Shown here piece after piece: positions 47,415 through 56,756 of a stretch of DNA of 64,000 nucleotides. Within the stretch, counting starts at the first letter, position 1; each line of letters opens with the position of its first letter. Source of the stretch: an uncultured Prevotellaceae bacterium (GTDB lineage Bacteria > Bacteroidota > Bacteroidia > Bacteroidales > Bacteroidaceae); NCBI GenBank assembly GCA_946404865.1, contig CAMJFC010000004.1, positions 1 through 64,000 on the forward strand, read 5' to 3'. The translations under genes and the position numbers were made by a program. The notes under the pieces were generated by a model. It did no database searches and was not told the origin of the DNA. It saw only the letters and a list, made by a program, of their open reading frames with translations.

Positions 47415-48739
47415 TTCATCTCCTCCTCTTTCTCTACAGTCACCTTTGCTTCATCGAGCATCTTGCCGTTGAGTCCGAACTGCTGAATGAAGAATTGATA
47501 TACCGCCTGTCGCTTGTTGGGACCGAAATCGTGGCGCTCGTCAGGCAGATGCACGTTGCCCACTTGCTCCCGGGCACCATAAAAACCGTAGATGCGTTGC
47601 AGGTAGGGATATTCCAACTCAGGCGTGGTGGATGTCCAATCGCCGCCATCGCTCACCACAAGCATGGGCTTCGGTGCAAATAGTGCCGCTAACTCTGCGT
47701 TGCAGGTGCCGCCGCCTGACAGTTGGATGGGCATACCGCTCTCGCAAGGACAACCGCCGTCGAACCACGATGACATGCTCACCACGGGGCACGATACGGT
47801 GAAACGGTCGTCGAGGACTGTCAGCAATACGGTTTGTGTTCCGCCACCCGAACCGCCGTTCACACCCACGCGCTGCGGGTCGATGTCTTTGTGGGTCATC
47901 ATCAAATCGAGGATGCGCAGTCCGTTATAGGCTTGCATCACATGGGCCTCGCTCGTATGGTGAGCCTCAGCCCCCACTTCGTCGGCCGATTGGCCCCAAC
48001 CCCAGAGGTCGTAACTTACGCACACGGCTCCCATGCGGGCCAGTGTGGCATAGCGTTTCTGAAGGTCGGCATTATAGCGCCCGCCGTTGAAATGGCCGTT
48101 CGGACACAGTATCAACGGGTATTTGCCGCTCTTGCGCTTCATCTCTTTGTCTATCTTGCTTTTTTTCCACGTCAGCGGGGCGGGCGAATAGATGCTGCCG
48201 CACACTGTATGGCCGTTGACGGTCGAGAGACGGAAGTTCTGCACCGTGTAGCCGTCATGGCGGCGCACAGGGCCGAACTCGTTCTTTGTCGTGGTTTCCA
48301 TATTGCGCAAGGCATTGATACCGAGTCGCTCGGCCACTTCGCGGCGCAGGCTGTCGCGCCGTGACTGCCACGAAGCGCGGTCGCTATAGAGTGATGACAG
48401 ATAGGTGATGAGCTTCTCGCCGTCGGCGGGCTGTCGGCGCGGATATTCATATCGTTTCACCTTCCACAGGTTGCCCTGCTGATAGACGGGCTTGAAGTCG
48501 AACGGTGCGAGGATGTTGGTCAGTGTCTCTTCCAGTGAATAGGGGCGTATGCGGAAGTCGGCGTAGGGCACCCGCAGTCCGGTCGTGTCCATATCGTATT
48601 TCAGACGGATGCCAAACCGTGTCTGCACGTCGGCCATCACATCGTGCAGCGACCGCGTAAACTGTGTCTCATACGTCTGAGCCATTCCGCCCATACTCCA
48701 TAATGACAGGCCTAAAATATAAAGTGTTTTTTTCAACAT
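47378..48739 (-). CDS. Exported STN-like domain + alpha/beta-hydrolase (acetyl esterase-like)
   Basis: Signal peptide MLKKTLYILGLSLWSMGGMAQ; FTRSLHDVMADVQTRFGIRLKYD...YSLEETLTNILAPFDFKPVYQQGNLWKV (STN); VGVNGGSGGGTQTVLLTVLDDRF (nucleophile elbow). Confidence 0.8.
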   Translation of the reverse strand: MLKKTLYILGLSLWSMGGMAQTYETQFTRSLHDVMADVQTRFGIRLKYDMDTTGLRVPYADFRIRPYSLEETLTNILAPFDFKPVYQQGNLWKVKRYEYPRRQPADGEKLITYLSSLYSDRASWQSRRDSLRREVAERLGINALRNMETTTKNEFGPVRRHDGYTVQNFRLSTVNGHTVCGSIYSPAPLTWKKSKIDKEMKRKSGKYPLILCPNGHFNGGRYNADLQKRYATLARMGAVCVSYDLWGWGQSADEVGAEAHHTSEAHVMQAYNGLRILDLMMTHKDIDPQRVGVNGGSGGGTQTVLLTVLDDRFTVSCPVVSMSSWFDGGCPCESGMPIQLSGGGTCNAELAALFAPKPMLVVSDGGDWTSTTPELEYPYLQRIYGFYGAREQVGNVHLPDERHDFGPNKRQAVYQFFIQQFGLNGKMLDEAKVTVEKEEEMKAPSPTLPEGRE

Positions 48740-48775
48740 AATGCGATTTGAATTGATTGACATGACATTCTGAGG

Positions 48776-48818
48776 GTAACTATTCCCTCCCCTTGGGGAG
48801 GGTCTGGGAGGGGGCCCC
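48776..48818. repeat. REP-like palindrome copy B
   Basis: TAACTATTCCCTCCCCTTGGGGAGGGTCTGGGAGGGGGCCCC. Confidence 0.8.
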
Positions 48819-51800
48819 ATCCACCAGCACGGTCAGTCCTTTCCCTTGGTGGTAGCGCTGTCCGTCTTTATCGTAGATGATGGTGAGGATGTGTCCGTGA
48901 TAGCTGATGCCGTCAAGGCAGAAGTAGTCCCACGTGTCTTTCGGCAGCAACGGGTTCACCACGATGCTGCCGTCGGCCTGTGGTTGCAGGCCTACGATGC
49001 CGGTGATGACCAGGTCGTTGAAGGTGCTGTGATTATAGTAGCGGCTTCGCTCGCGGTCGCCCATCAGCCATGCTCCGTTGGTCTCGTCCAGATACTCTCC
49101 TATATAGGGTCTGCCGCGGTGATGCTGCGACTCCACATATTTCTTCATCTCGCCGAAAAACACCGTCTTCCACCGTTCAGCGTCATCATTTTCGTTTTCA
49201 TTAGAAACCCCATTTCCAGAGTATCTACTCCCCTCTCCCCTTGGAGAGGGGCCGTGGGTGAGGCTTTTTGGAGAGGGGCCGGGGGAGAGGCTGTTCCTCC
49301 ACTTAATCAATCCTGTCAGCGTCTGAGCCGTGGCGAAAGGCCATACGGCACCGTCCCACTCGCATTTACCAGTGCCGTGTGAGCGGAACTGCGGGTGCCT
49401 ACGCTCGGCGGTAGTCAGTCCGTAGGGGGCGCAGAATCCTTTCTCATCGGTCAACTGCTCCCATGCCACGTCGTATTTCCTGTCGCCCTCGGTCAGTCCG
49501 AAGTACCACGGAATGTATCCGATGGCTTCGCGCACTGCAGCCGTGGAGTCACCGCGGAGGGTCTCGAAGAACTGATGGTCGCTGTTCCACAACTTGCTCA
49601 GTACCAGCCTCCGTAGCGTGTCGGCCTTCTGCTCGTAGAGTTGTGCCTTGTCGGTCTCGCCGGTCATCCGGTTGAGATAGGCCAGTGCCTTGGCGTTGCC
49701 ATACATGTAACTGTTGATGGTGGGCCGTGCATACTGTTTCTTCCTGCCGCCGCTGATGCTCTCCTCCATGCCGTCTTGCACATCGCCCTGCCAATACAGA
49801 CCGCTGGGCAGTCGGTTGGTCTGCTCCCAACGTGCGTACTCTTCTTCCAAACGTGGTTTCATGGCGAAGAGGAAGTCGTTGTCGCCGTGCAGTTTCCAGG
49901 CCTCGAGGATGGCATAGGGATTCCATGAACTGAATTTGTTCATCTTCGTCATCGGTTGTCCGTCATTGCCGTAATACCATGTCCGCAAAATCTGGTGCAG
50001 GTAGGTAGTGTCGCGCAACCATCGTGTCTCCATCACATGATGTCCGATAGCACAGGCGATGAGGTTGTAGCGGTCGGCGTATGACCGTTGCACCAAAAAC
50101 TCGGTCATGCCATAGCCTGCAGGTGTGCGTTTGATATGTTTACGGAGTGTCCACCAACGGTAGTAGTACATCTCTTCAAAGTCACGGTCGGGACAGTCGA
50201 AGAGGGGGATATTCTTACGCATCCATTCCGATGACTCGCTGTTGGGGATGGTGGTCACGATGTTCTCATCTTCCATGCGGTTGAAACGGTCTACATAACC
50301 AGCATAGTCGTCATAATGCAGCACGGCACAACCACGGTCGCCGTCTCCGCTGTTGCACGTCAGGTCTTTAATGGCAAAGGTGGAGGTGTCATCTCGCTCG
50401 TCGGCACGGGGCATATCGAAGTCTTGGTCGGCGGGAGTGTTGATATTCGGCTCGTCAAACAGTTCGCCTGTGCGGAAAATGATGCGTGAGATGTGTTCCA
50501 CTGGGGTGTCAAACTGCCGCTCACAGGCCTTCTTGCCATCCACATAATACACGCCTCGGTGTAAGTCGATGTCAAGGTCGGCGGCGATGTGATAGGTTCG
50601 GCGGGCCTCATAGTTTCTCCGCAGGGTACCGTAACGGGCACCGCCTTTCACACGGATGGCGGTACTGTCCACGACGATGCGGGAGCAGACCGTACCTTCG
50701 TCATCCACAAACTCGATGTCCAGTTCACCTTGCCCTGTTTGTCCCGTTTGGAGGTCAAACTCCACATGTAGTTTCTTCGTGGCGGGTATCACTCGTTCTA
50801 CCTTAGCATAGTCGTATGGGTCGCTGTCGCTCAGACGCAGCCATTCGCCATCCAAAGCCACAGGTGCCCAAAGCGGACTGTAAATGTTCCAATCGGTCAT
50901 GTCAGACAACTGGTGGTATGCCCCGAAGGGTTGGATGTCAAGGGTCGTGGCATTCAACCGTACCGGCACGGGGATGCGACTGACCCACATGTCCTCTTTA
51001 TTGTTGGAGTAGGCCACCCACAGGTCGCTGTCTTTCGGCACACCGTTGCCTTCTTGGATGCCACGGGTGTATTGCGGTCCGTAACTTTTGTATTGTCCGC
51101 CATGTCGGAGTGGTGTCACTTCACCGTTCACCAACGACAGGGTGGTGTAGTCCAGACCGTCGCTGCTCAGGGAGAGGGCTAACGGCCAACGGTATTCTGA
51201 TGGGTTGTAAACGGTGGCGTAAGTCCCGTCGGTCAAACGCTGACCCCAAATCTTCGCATTGGAGTTGACGAAACCTGGAGCACGGTCGCAACCGCGCTTG
51301 CCGCCTTCCATCCAAATCTGTCGCCATGTATTCCCGCCGTCGGCTGACAGACTGGTCACGGCATGTTTCCATAATGCCACCTTGCGCCCGTCGGGCAACG
51401 TATATCCGCAAAAAGCCTTGTAGGGTTTGTCCAATGGGATGAGCGGGTCGTTGCGGTCTGCTTCTTCCACCCACTGCATCCGTTGCATGGGGTCGGCCAA
51501 CATCGCATCGACGGCTTTGACAAACGCTTTGTCTTTTGAGCGTTTGTAATACGGGTATTGGGTGTTCTTCTCGTTGAAGTCGTGGTTATAATAGATGAAA
51601 TAGATAGGACCGAAGGTGCCGTCTTTTTTTACTTCACGCACTACGCGACCGATGCCGTTGCCGTCGTTGGGGTCGTCTTTCATGGTCAGGCAGATGCCGT
51701 AGTTGCCTGTGGCCAACAGTCGGCCGTCGGGGGCGACATACCAACCCGTGCGCTGGTGCATCACAGCCTTGAGGTTGTGAGCGGCAGGAAAACTGCTGCC

Positions 51801-53057
51801 TGCCTTGGCAAATCCTTCCGGCACGGGATATTCGGGAAACAGTTCCACGGGTGCCGACCACGTATAACCGTCGTCTGAGGTTTGCAACATCGTCTTGCCG
51901 GGTGCCTCGTGCTCATGGCGCGGGTCGGTCAGGTAGTGCATGTAGAACCGTCCGTTCCAGTAAGCGATCATCGGCTGGTGGTTGTAGGTCCAGGGCCTCT
52001 CGCCGCGCATGGTCTGGATGGTGTGCACGCCCACCACGGGTTTCAGTCCGCCGTCATGGCGCTCGGGGCGTGCCACGGTCTGTCCGCTGTAGTGCACCAC
52101 GTCGCGGTTGTATTTGATGAGTCCCTGCACAATCTCCTCATCGGCCATGAACACGGTGCCGTGCTTATGGCCTACGGGGAAGTTGACCGCTCCGGTCTGA
52201 TCCTGGAAGTGGATGAAGTCTTTCGTGCGGTGTGCTCCGTAGATGCCGTGGCGGTACGAGTCGTAGTAGATGTACCACCAGTCGCCTACATGTGCGGTGC
52301 TCGGACCCTCGGTAAACTGCTCGGTGAAGGGCTCCGAGGCTTCGCTCCACGGGCCGTATGGCGACTGCGCAAAAGCCACCTTAATGTTGCGCATCGGCCG
52401 CGAGTTGTCTTTCACCACCATCACGTACCGATATTGCTCCCCTGCCCGAGGGGAGCTGTCCGAAGGACTGAGGGGTGGGAGCTTGACCAATGTGGCGTCG
52501 ATGGCACTGAATCCGGGGTCGTAAAAGAGTTTGGCCTCGCTGAACCGCTTGAAGTCCTTGGTCGTGGTGTAATATAAGCGGTGGTTGTTCAGATGCTCTT
52601 CCTGGTAGTCGGGAAACTTCCCCGGCACGCACGAGGCCCAGACAATCATGTATTGTCCGCGCTCATCGTCGTAAAACAATTCGGGTGCCCACACGTTGAC
52701 TGTTGTGGTGTCATTCATTACTTCAATGAACCGCTCTTCCGACCAGTGTATCAAGTCTTTAGACGATGCGTAGCCGAAGCCGCGGTCGCCCCGCCACGAA
52801 CTGGTCCACACCAGGTGGAAAGTGCCGTCGGGACCGCGCACGATCGACGGGTCGCGCATCACACACTGCTTGCCCACGCCGGGGGTGAGAAACACGCCGG
52901 CAATACTGTCCCAGCGCACACCGTCGTAACTGTAGATGAAGCGCAGGCCCTCGGTGGCCGGTTCGTGGAATGAGGTGGATACATAGATATCCTTGCCATA
53001 CGATGATACAGCAAAAAAGAATGACAGCACGGCTGCCACCATCAGTTTTTTGTTCAT
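48780..53057 (-). CDS. 1425-aa exported multidomain glycosidase: GH43-like + BNR/sialidase-like + (alpha/alpha)6 (GH37/GH63-type) domain
   Basis: N: FLTPGVGKQCVMRDPSIVRGPDGTFHLVWTSSWRGDRGFGYASSKDLIHW; middle: MLQTSDDGYTWSAPVELFPE..., TSLSADGGNTWRQIW; C: PSGLYWQGDVQDGMEESISGGRKKQYARPTINSYMYGNAKALAYL..GKCEWDGAVWPFATAQTL. Confidence 0.82.
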   Translation of the reverse strand: MNKKLMVAAVLSFFFAVSSYGKDIYVSTSFHEPATEGLRFIYSYDGVRWDSIAGVFLTPGVGKQCVMRDPSIVRGPDGTFHLVWTSSWRGDRGFGYASSKDLIHWSEERFIEVMNDTTTVNVWAPELFYDDERGQYMIVWASCVPGKFPDYQEEHLNNHRLYYTTTKDFKRFSEAKLFYDPGFSAIDATLVKLPPLSPSDSSPRAGEQYRYVMVVKDNSRPMRNIKVAFAQSPYGPWSEASEPFTEQFTEGPSTAHVGDWWYIYYDSYRHGIYGAHRTKDFIHFQDQTGAVNFPVGHKHGTVFMADEEIVQGLIKYNRDVVHYSGQTVARPERHDGGLKPVVGVHTIQTMRGERPWTYNHQPMIAYWNGRFYMHYLTDPRHEHEAPGKTMLQTSDDGYTWSAPVELFPEYPVPEGFAKAGSSFPAAHNLKAVMHQRTGWYVAPDGRLLATGNYGICLTMKDDPNDGNGIGRVVREVKKDGTFGPIYFIYYNHDFNEKNTQYPYYKRSKDKAFVKAVDAMLADPMQRMQWVEEADRNDPLIPLDKPYKAFCGYTLPDGRKVALWKHAVTSLSADGGNTWRQIWMEGGKRGCDRAPGFVNSNAKIWGQRLTDGTYATVYNPSEYRWPLALSLSSDGLDYTTLSLVNGEVTPLRHGGQYKSYGPQYTRGIQEGNGVPKDSDLWVAYSNNKEDMWVSRIPVPVRLNATTLDIQPFGAYHQLSDMTDWNIYSPLWAPVALDGEWLRLSDSDPYDYAKVERVIPATKKLHVEFDLQTGQTGQGELDIEFVDDEGTVCSRIVVDSTAIRVKGGARYGTLRRNYEARRTYHIAADLDIDLHRGVYYVDGKKACERQFDTPVEHISRIIFRTGELFDEPNINTPADQDFDMPRADERDDTSTFAIKDLTCNSGDGDRGCAVLHYDDYAGYVDRFNRMEDENIVTTIPNSESSEWMRKNIPLFDCPDRDFEEMYYYRWWTLRKHIKRTPAGYGMTEFLVQRSYADRYNLIACAIGHHVMETRWLRDTTYLHQILRTWYYGNDGQPMTKMNKFSSWNPYAILEAWKLHGDNDFLFAMKPRLEEEYARWEQTNRLPSGLYWQGDVQDGMEESISGGRKKQYARPTINSYMYGNAKALAYLNRMTGETDKAQLYEQKADTLRRLVLSKLWNSDHQFFETLRGDSTAAVREAIGYIPWYFGLTEGDRKYDVAWEQLTDEKGFCAPYGLTTAERRHPQFRSHGTGKCEWDGAVWPFATAQTLTGLIKWRNSLSPGPSPKSLTHGPSPRGEGSRYSGNGVSNENENDDAERWKTVFFGEMKKYVESQHHRGRPYIGEYLDETNGAWLMGDRERSRYYNHSTFNDLVITGIVGLQPQADGSIVVNPLLPKDTWDYFCLDGISYHGHILTIIYDKDGQRYHQGKGLTVLVDGAPSQTLPKGRE
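49222..49297. repeat. REP-like palindrome copy C (double), inside coding sequence
   Basis: CTCCCCTCTCCCCTTGGAGAGGGGCCGTGGGTGAGGCTTTTTGGAGAGGGGCCGGGGGAGAGGCT encoding SLSPGPSPKSLTHGPSPRGEG. Confidence 0.8.
52434..52488. repeat. REP-like palindrome copy D, inside coding sequence
   Basis: TTGCTCCCCTGCCCGAGGGGAGCTGTCCGAAGGACTGAGGGGTGGGAGCTT encoding KLPPLSPSDSSPRAGEQ. Confidence 0.65.
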
Positions 53058-53166
53058 GGAATAAACGCGTTTATAACATATTGACGCATTTTCATCACTT
53101 TTGTAATATTCTTAAAAATAATAATTACACTTTTCTTCTTTTTTCGTCAATAAAATGAGATTTTTA

Positions 53167-53198
53167 TTTGCTGATGTAAAAAAAACTCGCTAATTTTG
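53167..53198 (+). promoter_or_regulatory. Promoter of 53255 gene
   Basis: TTTG (53167-53170) - 20 nt - TAATTTTG (53191-53198). Confidence 0.75.
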
Positions 53199-53254
53199 CA
53201 CCGAAAACAACGAACTACGAATTCATTCTATATTTATTAACTAATTTTTACTTT

Positions 53255-56200
53255 ATGAAACAAAAATTATCTCTATTTGCGTTGGCTTTCATCGCAGTAT
53301 GCGCATTTGCCGCTCAAAAAGTGTTCAAAGCGCCTGCCGACGGTGAACCCGAAAAAATCGTGTTTGAAAACGGTGCTACCTACACCGACTTTCAGGAGTT
53401 CACTACCGAGAATGTGAAACTCGTGCTCGGTAAGGACACACAGTGGAAAAAGAACGAGGCCAAGAGCTTCAAGGGTGATTACATGACACCATTCTCCCAA
53501 ACCGTTTTGGAAGAGGACGAATCGGGCGAAATGGTGGAAAAGAGTCGTCTCATCTACCTCGTCGGTACCAAAAACCCGAAAGACGACCTCGATAACAAAG
53601 GTGGTGGTTTTAATGGCACTCTTGGACAAGAGGGTAAACTCCCGCAAAGTGGTACCTACTACATGATTACTCCTGCTGTGAATGGTACCGTGCTCCTGGG
53701 TATGGTGTTGAATACCGACAAGGAGTTCTTCATCATCGACGGTACGGATGCCGTGGAGACTGATGTTGTGGATGCTGACGGCAATCCCACAGGAGCCAAA
53801 ACCCTCAATGTGGTGAACGACAATGCGGTGTTACAGCACGATGCTTTCAAGGTCTGTGCCGAGGACGGTACGGAACTGGAGTACATGGATGCCGCTCCGA
53901 CAGATGGCAGTAACGCACTGATCGACGGTGGCAAAGGCGGCGTGAAGGTGGTGACAAAAATCACCGGCACCGCTGAGTTCGACGCTCAGGCCAACCACAC
54001 TTACTATGTGTTCTGCACAGGCTCGAAACTGACTATCGTCGGTCTTCTCTTCACTCCTTCTGCAGCTGCCGAACCCGAGGATATCGAGATCTCTCCCGCT
54101 TCTGGCGACATCTCCGCAGCTCTTGAAGAGGCTTCGGCTGGCAAACTGGTGCGCAACATCACCATCAACCTGACCGAGGGTGCTAACTACACGATGTCTG
54201 CTCCTGTCGTGGCTCCTGCAAGCCTTGTCATCAACGGCAACGGCGCCACCATCGATGCTTCGGCTGTTGATGCTGCTCTGTTCCAGTTGAGCACGACTCC
54301 TGCTGTAGAAGCTGTCAACGACTACTTCCGTGTGGAGAACATGAAGATAGCCAACGTGACCATCACAGGCGTCAAGCACAATATCATTTACGACAACAAC
54401 ACGAAATACTGTGTGGTTGACCTGACCATCGAGAATGCTTTGATTGGCCTTGCCACGGAGAGTGTGAGCAATGATGCTCTTATTGCATTCCAGGCCGGCG
54501 GCGTGAAGGATGTGAACATCAAGAACTCTACCGTCTATGGAAATGCTGTCGCCAAGTATTTCATTCGTTACAACAATAGTGCCCGTCTTGACCGCTACGG
54601 CTTCGACAATACTACAGAATTTATGACGATGAACTACCAGAGCAATACGTTCTACAAGGTCATTGCTGCTGATGGCCAGTGGGCTAACTACAGTGCTGTC
54701 GGTGGACAGAATTATGTGAAGTTCGACATACAGAAGAATATCTGGGTTGACTGCGCCGGCGATGTCATCCGCCGTTTGGCAGGTGGACGTTTCGGTAGCA
54801 ATGCTCCGAAGACATTCGCATACAACACCTATTTCAAGGATGGTGAAGACCTCTCTGCAAGCGAGGCCAACTACGACAATAGCGGCAATATTTTGACCAC
54901 AGATCCTAAGTTCGCTGACGCTGCCAATGCTGATTTCCACATCTTTGCAGGTTCTGACCAGGCTAAATATCAGACCGGTGATCCTCGATGGTTGGTTGAG
55001 TATGACGAAAGTCTTGCTCCTCCCACCGACATCACCATCTCACCTGCTGAAGGTGACATCTACGCTGCTCTCGCTGCTGCCGAGGAAGGTGTGAAGAAAG
55101 TGGGCAACATCACCATCAACCTGACTGAAGGTGCTGCTTACACGGTGTCTGCTCCTATCGTGGCTCCTGCTTGCCTGACCATCAACGGCAACAACGCAAC
55201 TATCGACGCTTCGGCTGTTGATGCTGCTCTGTTCCAGTTGAGCACGACTCCTTCTGTAGAAGCTGTCAACGACTACTTCCGCGTGGAGAACATGAAGATA
55301 GCCAACGTGACCATCACAGGCGTCAAGCACAATATCATTTACGACAACAACACGAAATACTGTGTGGTTGACCTGACCATCGAGAATGCTTTGATTGGCC
55401 TTGCCACGGAGAGTGTGAGCAATGATGCTCTTATTGCATTCCAGGCCGGCGGCGTGAAGGATGTGAACATCAAGAACTCTACCGTCTATGGAAATGCTGT
55501 CGCCAAGTATTTCATTCGTTACAACAATAGTGCCCGTCTTGACCGCTACGGCTTCGACAATACTACAGAATTTATGACGATGAACTACCAGAGCAATACG
55601 TTCTACAAGGTCATTGCTGCTGATGGCCAGTGGGCTAACTACAGTGCTGTCGGTGGACAGAATTATGTGAAGTTCGACATACAGAAGAATATCTGGGTTG
55701 ACTGCGCCGGCGATGTCATCCGCCGTTTGGCAGGTGGACGTTTCGGTAGCAATGCTCCGAAGACATTCGCATACAACACCTATTTCAAGGATGGTGAAGA
55801 CCTCTCTGCAAGCGAGGCCAACTACGACAATAGCGAGACCATCCTGACTACCAATCCCGGATTCAAGGATGCCGACAATGCCGATTTCGCTCTTGCGGCA
55901 CAGTCAGACCAGGCCAAGAACCAGACTGGCGACCCGCGCTGGGGCACCTACGAGGCATTTACCATCAATGTGGTGGCTGAGAACTGTGAGGTCATTGTGA
56001 CTCCGTACGCTGCAGAAGGCACAAAGGTGTATGTGGATGTGAAACCGGCCGAAGGCTATGAGGTCAGCGGTGGCACTGTCGTCAACGATACCACTGGCGA
56101 GGAGATCCAAGTCATGGTTGAAGGTGATGGTGATAACGAGAAACACTACTTCATCATGCCCGCAAGCAATGTGACAGTCACCATGACAGTTGTCAAGCTG

Positions 56201-56602
56201 GCGAAGCTCACGCTCAGTGAAACGACCAACGGACAGGTGACGGTTGTCAGCGTCAATATGCAGGATGACCCATACGCAGAATCTGGTAAGAAGATCTGTA
56301 TGATGGTTAAACCGGATGAAGGCTATGAAGTGCAGTCCGTCGTTGTGAAGGACGCTGCTGATGCCGACGTGGAAGTGATCCAAGAAAGCGGTGTTGATCA
56401 TGGACAGGATTACAACTACTACTTCCTCATGCCGGAGAGCGATGTGACCATCACTGTCACCTTCGCGGTGATCGACAGCATCGAAGGCATCAACGCTGCC
56501 GAGACGAATGATGGCAAGTGGTACAACCTGCAGGGTGTGCAAGTGAAGGCTCCCACAAAGGGCATCTTCATCCACAACGGCAAGAAAGTCATTCTGAAAT
56601 AA
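53255..56602 (+). CDS. Secreted beta-helix-like protein (DUF4957/DUF5123-like) with two near-identical repeats
   Basis: Signal peptide; two copies of ASAVDAALFQLSTTP...DLSASEANYDNS; C-terminal NDGKWYNLQGVQVKAPTKGIFIHNGKKVILK sorting-type motif. Confidence 0.72.
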   Translation: MKQKLSLFALAFIAVCAFAAQKVFKAPADGEPEKIVFENGATYTDFQEFTTENVKLVLGKDTQWKKNEAKSFKGDYMTPFSQTVLEEDESGEMVEKSRLIYLVGTKNPKDDLDNKGGGFNGTLGQEGKLPQSGTYYMITPAVNGTVLLGMVLNTDKEFFIIDGTDAVETDVVDADGNPTGAKTLNVVNDNAVLQHDAFKVCAEDGTELEYMDAAPTDGSNALIDGGKGGVKVVTKITGTAEFDAQANHTYYVFCTGSKLTIVGLLFTPSAAAEPEDIEISPASGDISAALEEASAGKLVRNITINLTEGANYTMSAPVVAPASLVINGNGATIDASAVDAALFQLSTTPAVEAVNDYFRVENMKIANVTITGVKHNIIYDNNTKYCVVDLTIENALIGLATESVSNDALIAFQAGGVKDVNIKNSTVYGNAVAKYFIRYNNSARLDRYGFDNTTEFMTMNYQSNTFYKVIAADGQWANYSAVGGQNYVKFDIQKNIWVDCAGDVIRRLAGGRFGSNAPKTFAYNTYFKDGEDLSASEANYDNSGNILTTDPKFADAANADFHIFAGSDQAKYQTGDPRWLVEYDESLAPPTDITISPAEGDIYAALAAAEEGVKKVGNITINLTEGAAYTVSAPIVAPACLTINGNNATIDASAVDAALFQLSTTPSVEAVNDYFRVENMKIANVTITGVKHNIIYDNNTKYCVVDLTIENALIGLATESVSNDALIAFQAGGVKDVNIKNSTVYGNAVAKYFIRYNNSARLDRYGFDNTTEFMTMNYQSNTFYKVIAADGQWANYSAVGGQNYVKFDIQKNIWVDCAGDVIRRLAGGRFGSNAPKTFAYNTYFKDGEDLSASEANYDNSETILTTNPGFKDADNADFALAAQSDQAKNQTGDPRWGTYEAFTINVVAENCEVIVTPYAAEGTKVYVDVKPAEGYEVSGGTVVNDTTGEEIQVMVEGDGDNEKHYFIMPASNVTVTMTVVKLAKLTLSETTNGQVTVVSVNMQDDPYAESGKKICMMVKPDEGYEVQSVVVKDAADADVEVIQESGVDHGQDYNYYFLMPESDVTITVTFAVIDSIEGINAAETNDGKWYNLQGVQVKAPTKGIFIHNGKKVILK
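54257..54884 (+). repeat. Intragenic direct repeat, copy 1 (628 bp)
   Basis: Nearly identical to 55208-55835 at an offset of 951 bp (317 codons). Confidence 0.92.
55208..55835 (+). repeat. Intragenic direct repeat, copy 2 (628 bp)
   Basis: Nearly identical to 54257-54884; flanks diverge sharply. Confidence 0.92.
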
Positions 56603-56629
56603 ACCATTCATTCTTCTATAATGAGCTCT

Positions 56630-56660
56630 AAAGGGGCGGGCACGAATGCCTGCCCCTTTT
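56630..56660 (+). terminator. Terminator after 53255 gene
   Basis: AAAGGGGCGGGCacgaatGCCTGCCCCTTTT. Confidence 0.75.
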
Positions 56661-56756
56661 CGCGCTTTTTTGTAGACATTTTTTCATGCCTTTCATTGAC
56701 TACATTTTTAAATCTTCTTCGTCCTATATTAAATGTAATTATATATTTTATATATC

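Noticed and set aside
53831-54940. Long antisense ORF (369 aa) under the beta-helix gene, and other antisense ORFs (e.g. 9891-10952, 7451-8386, 21937-22818)
   Set aside because: Mirror ORFs of strongly coding sense genes with no domain-like motifs; explained by codon bias.
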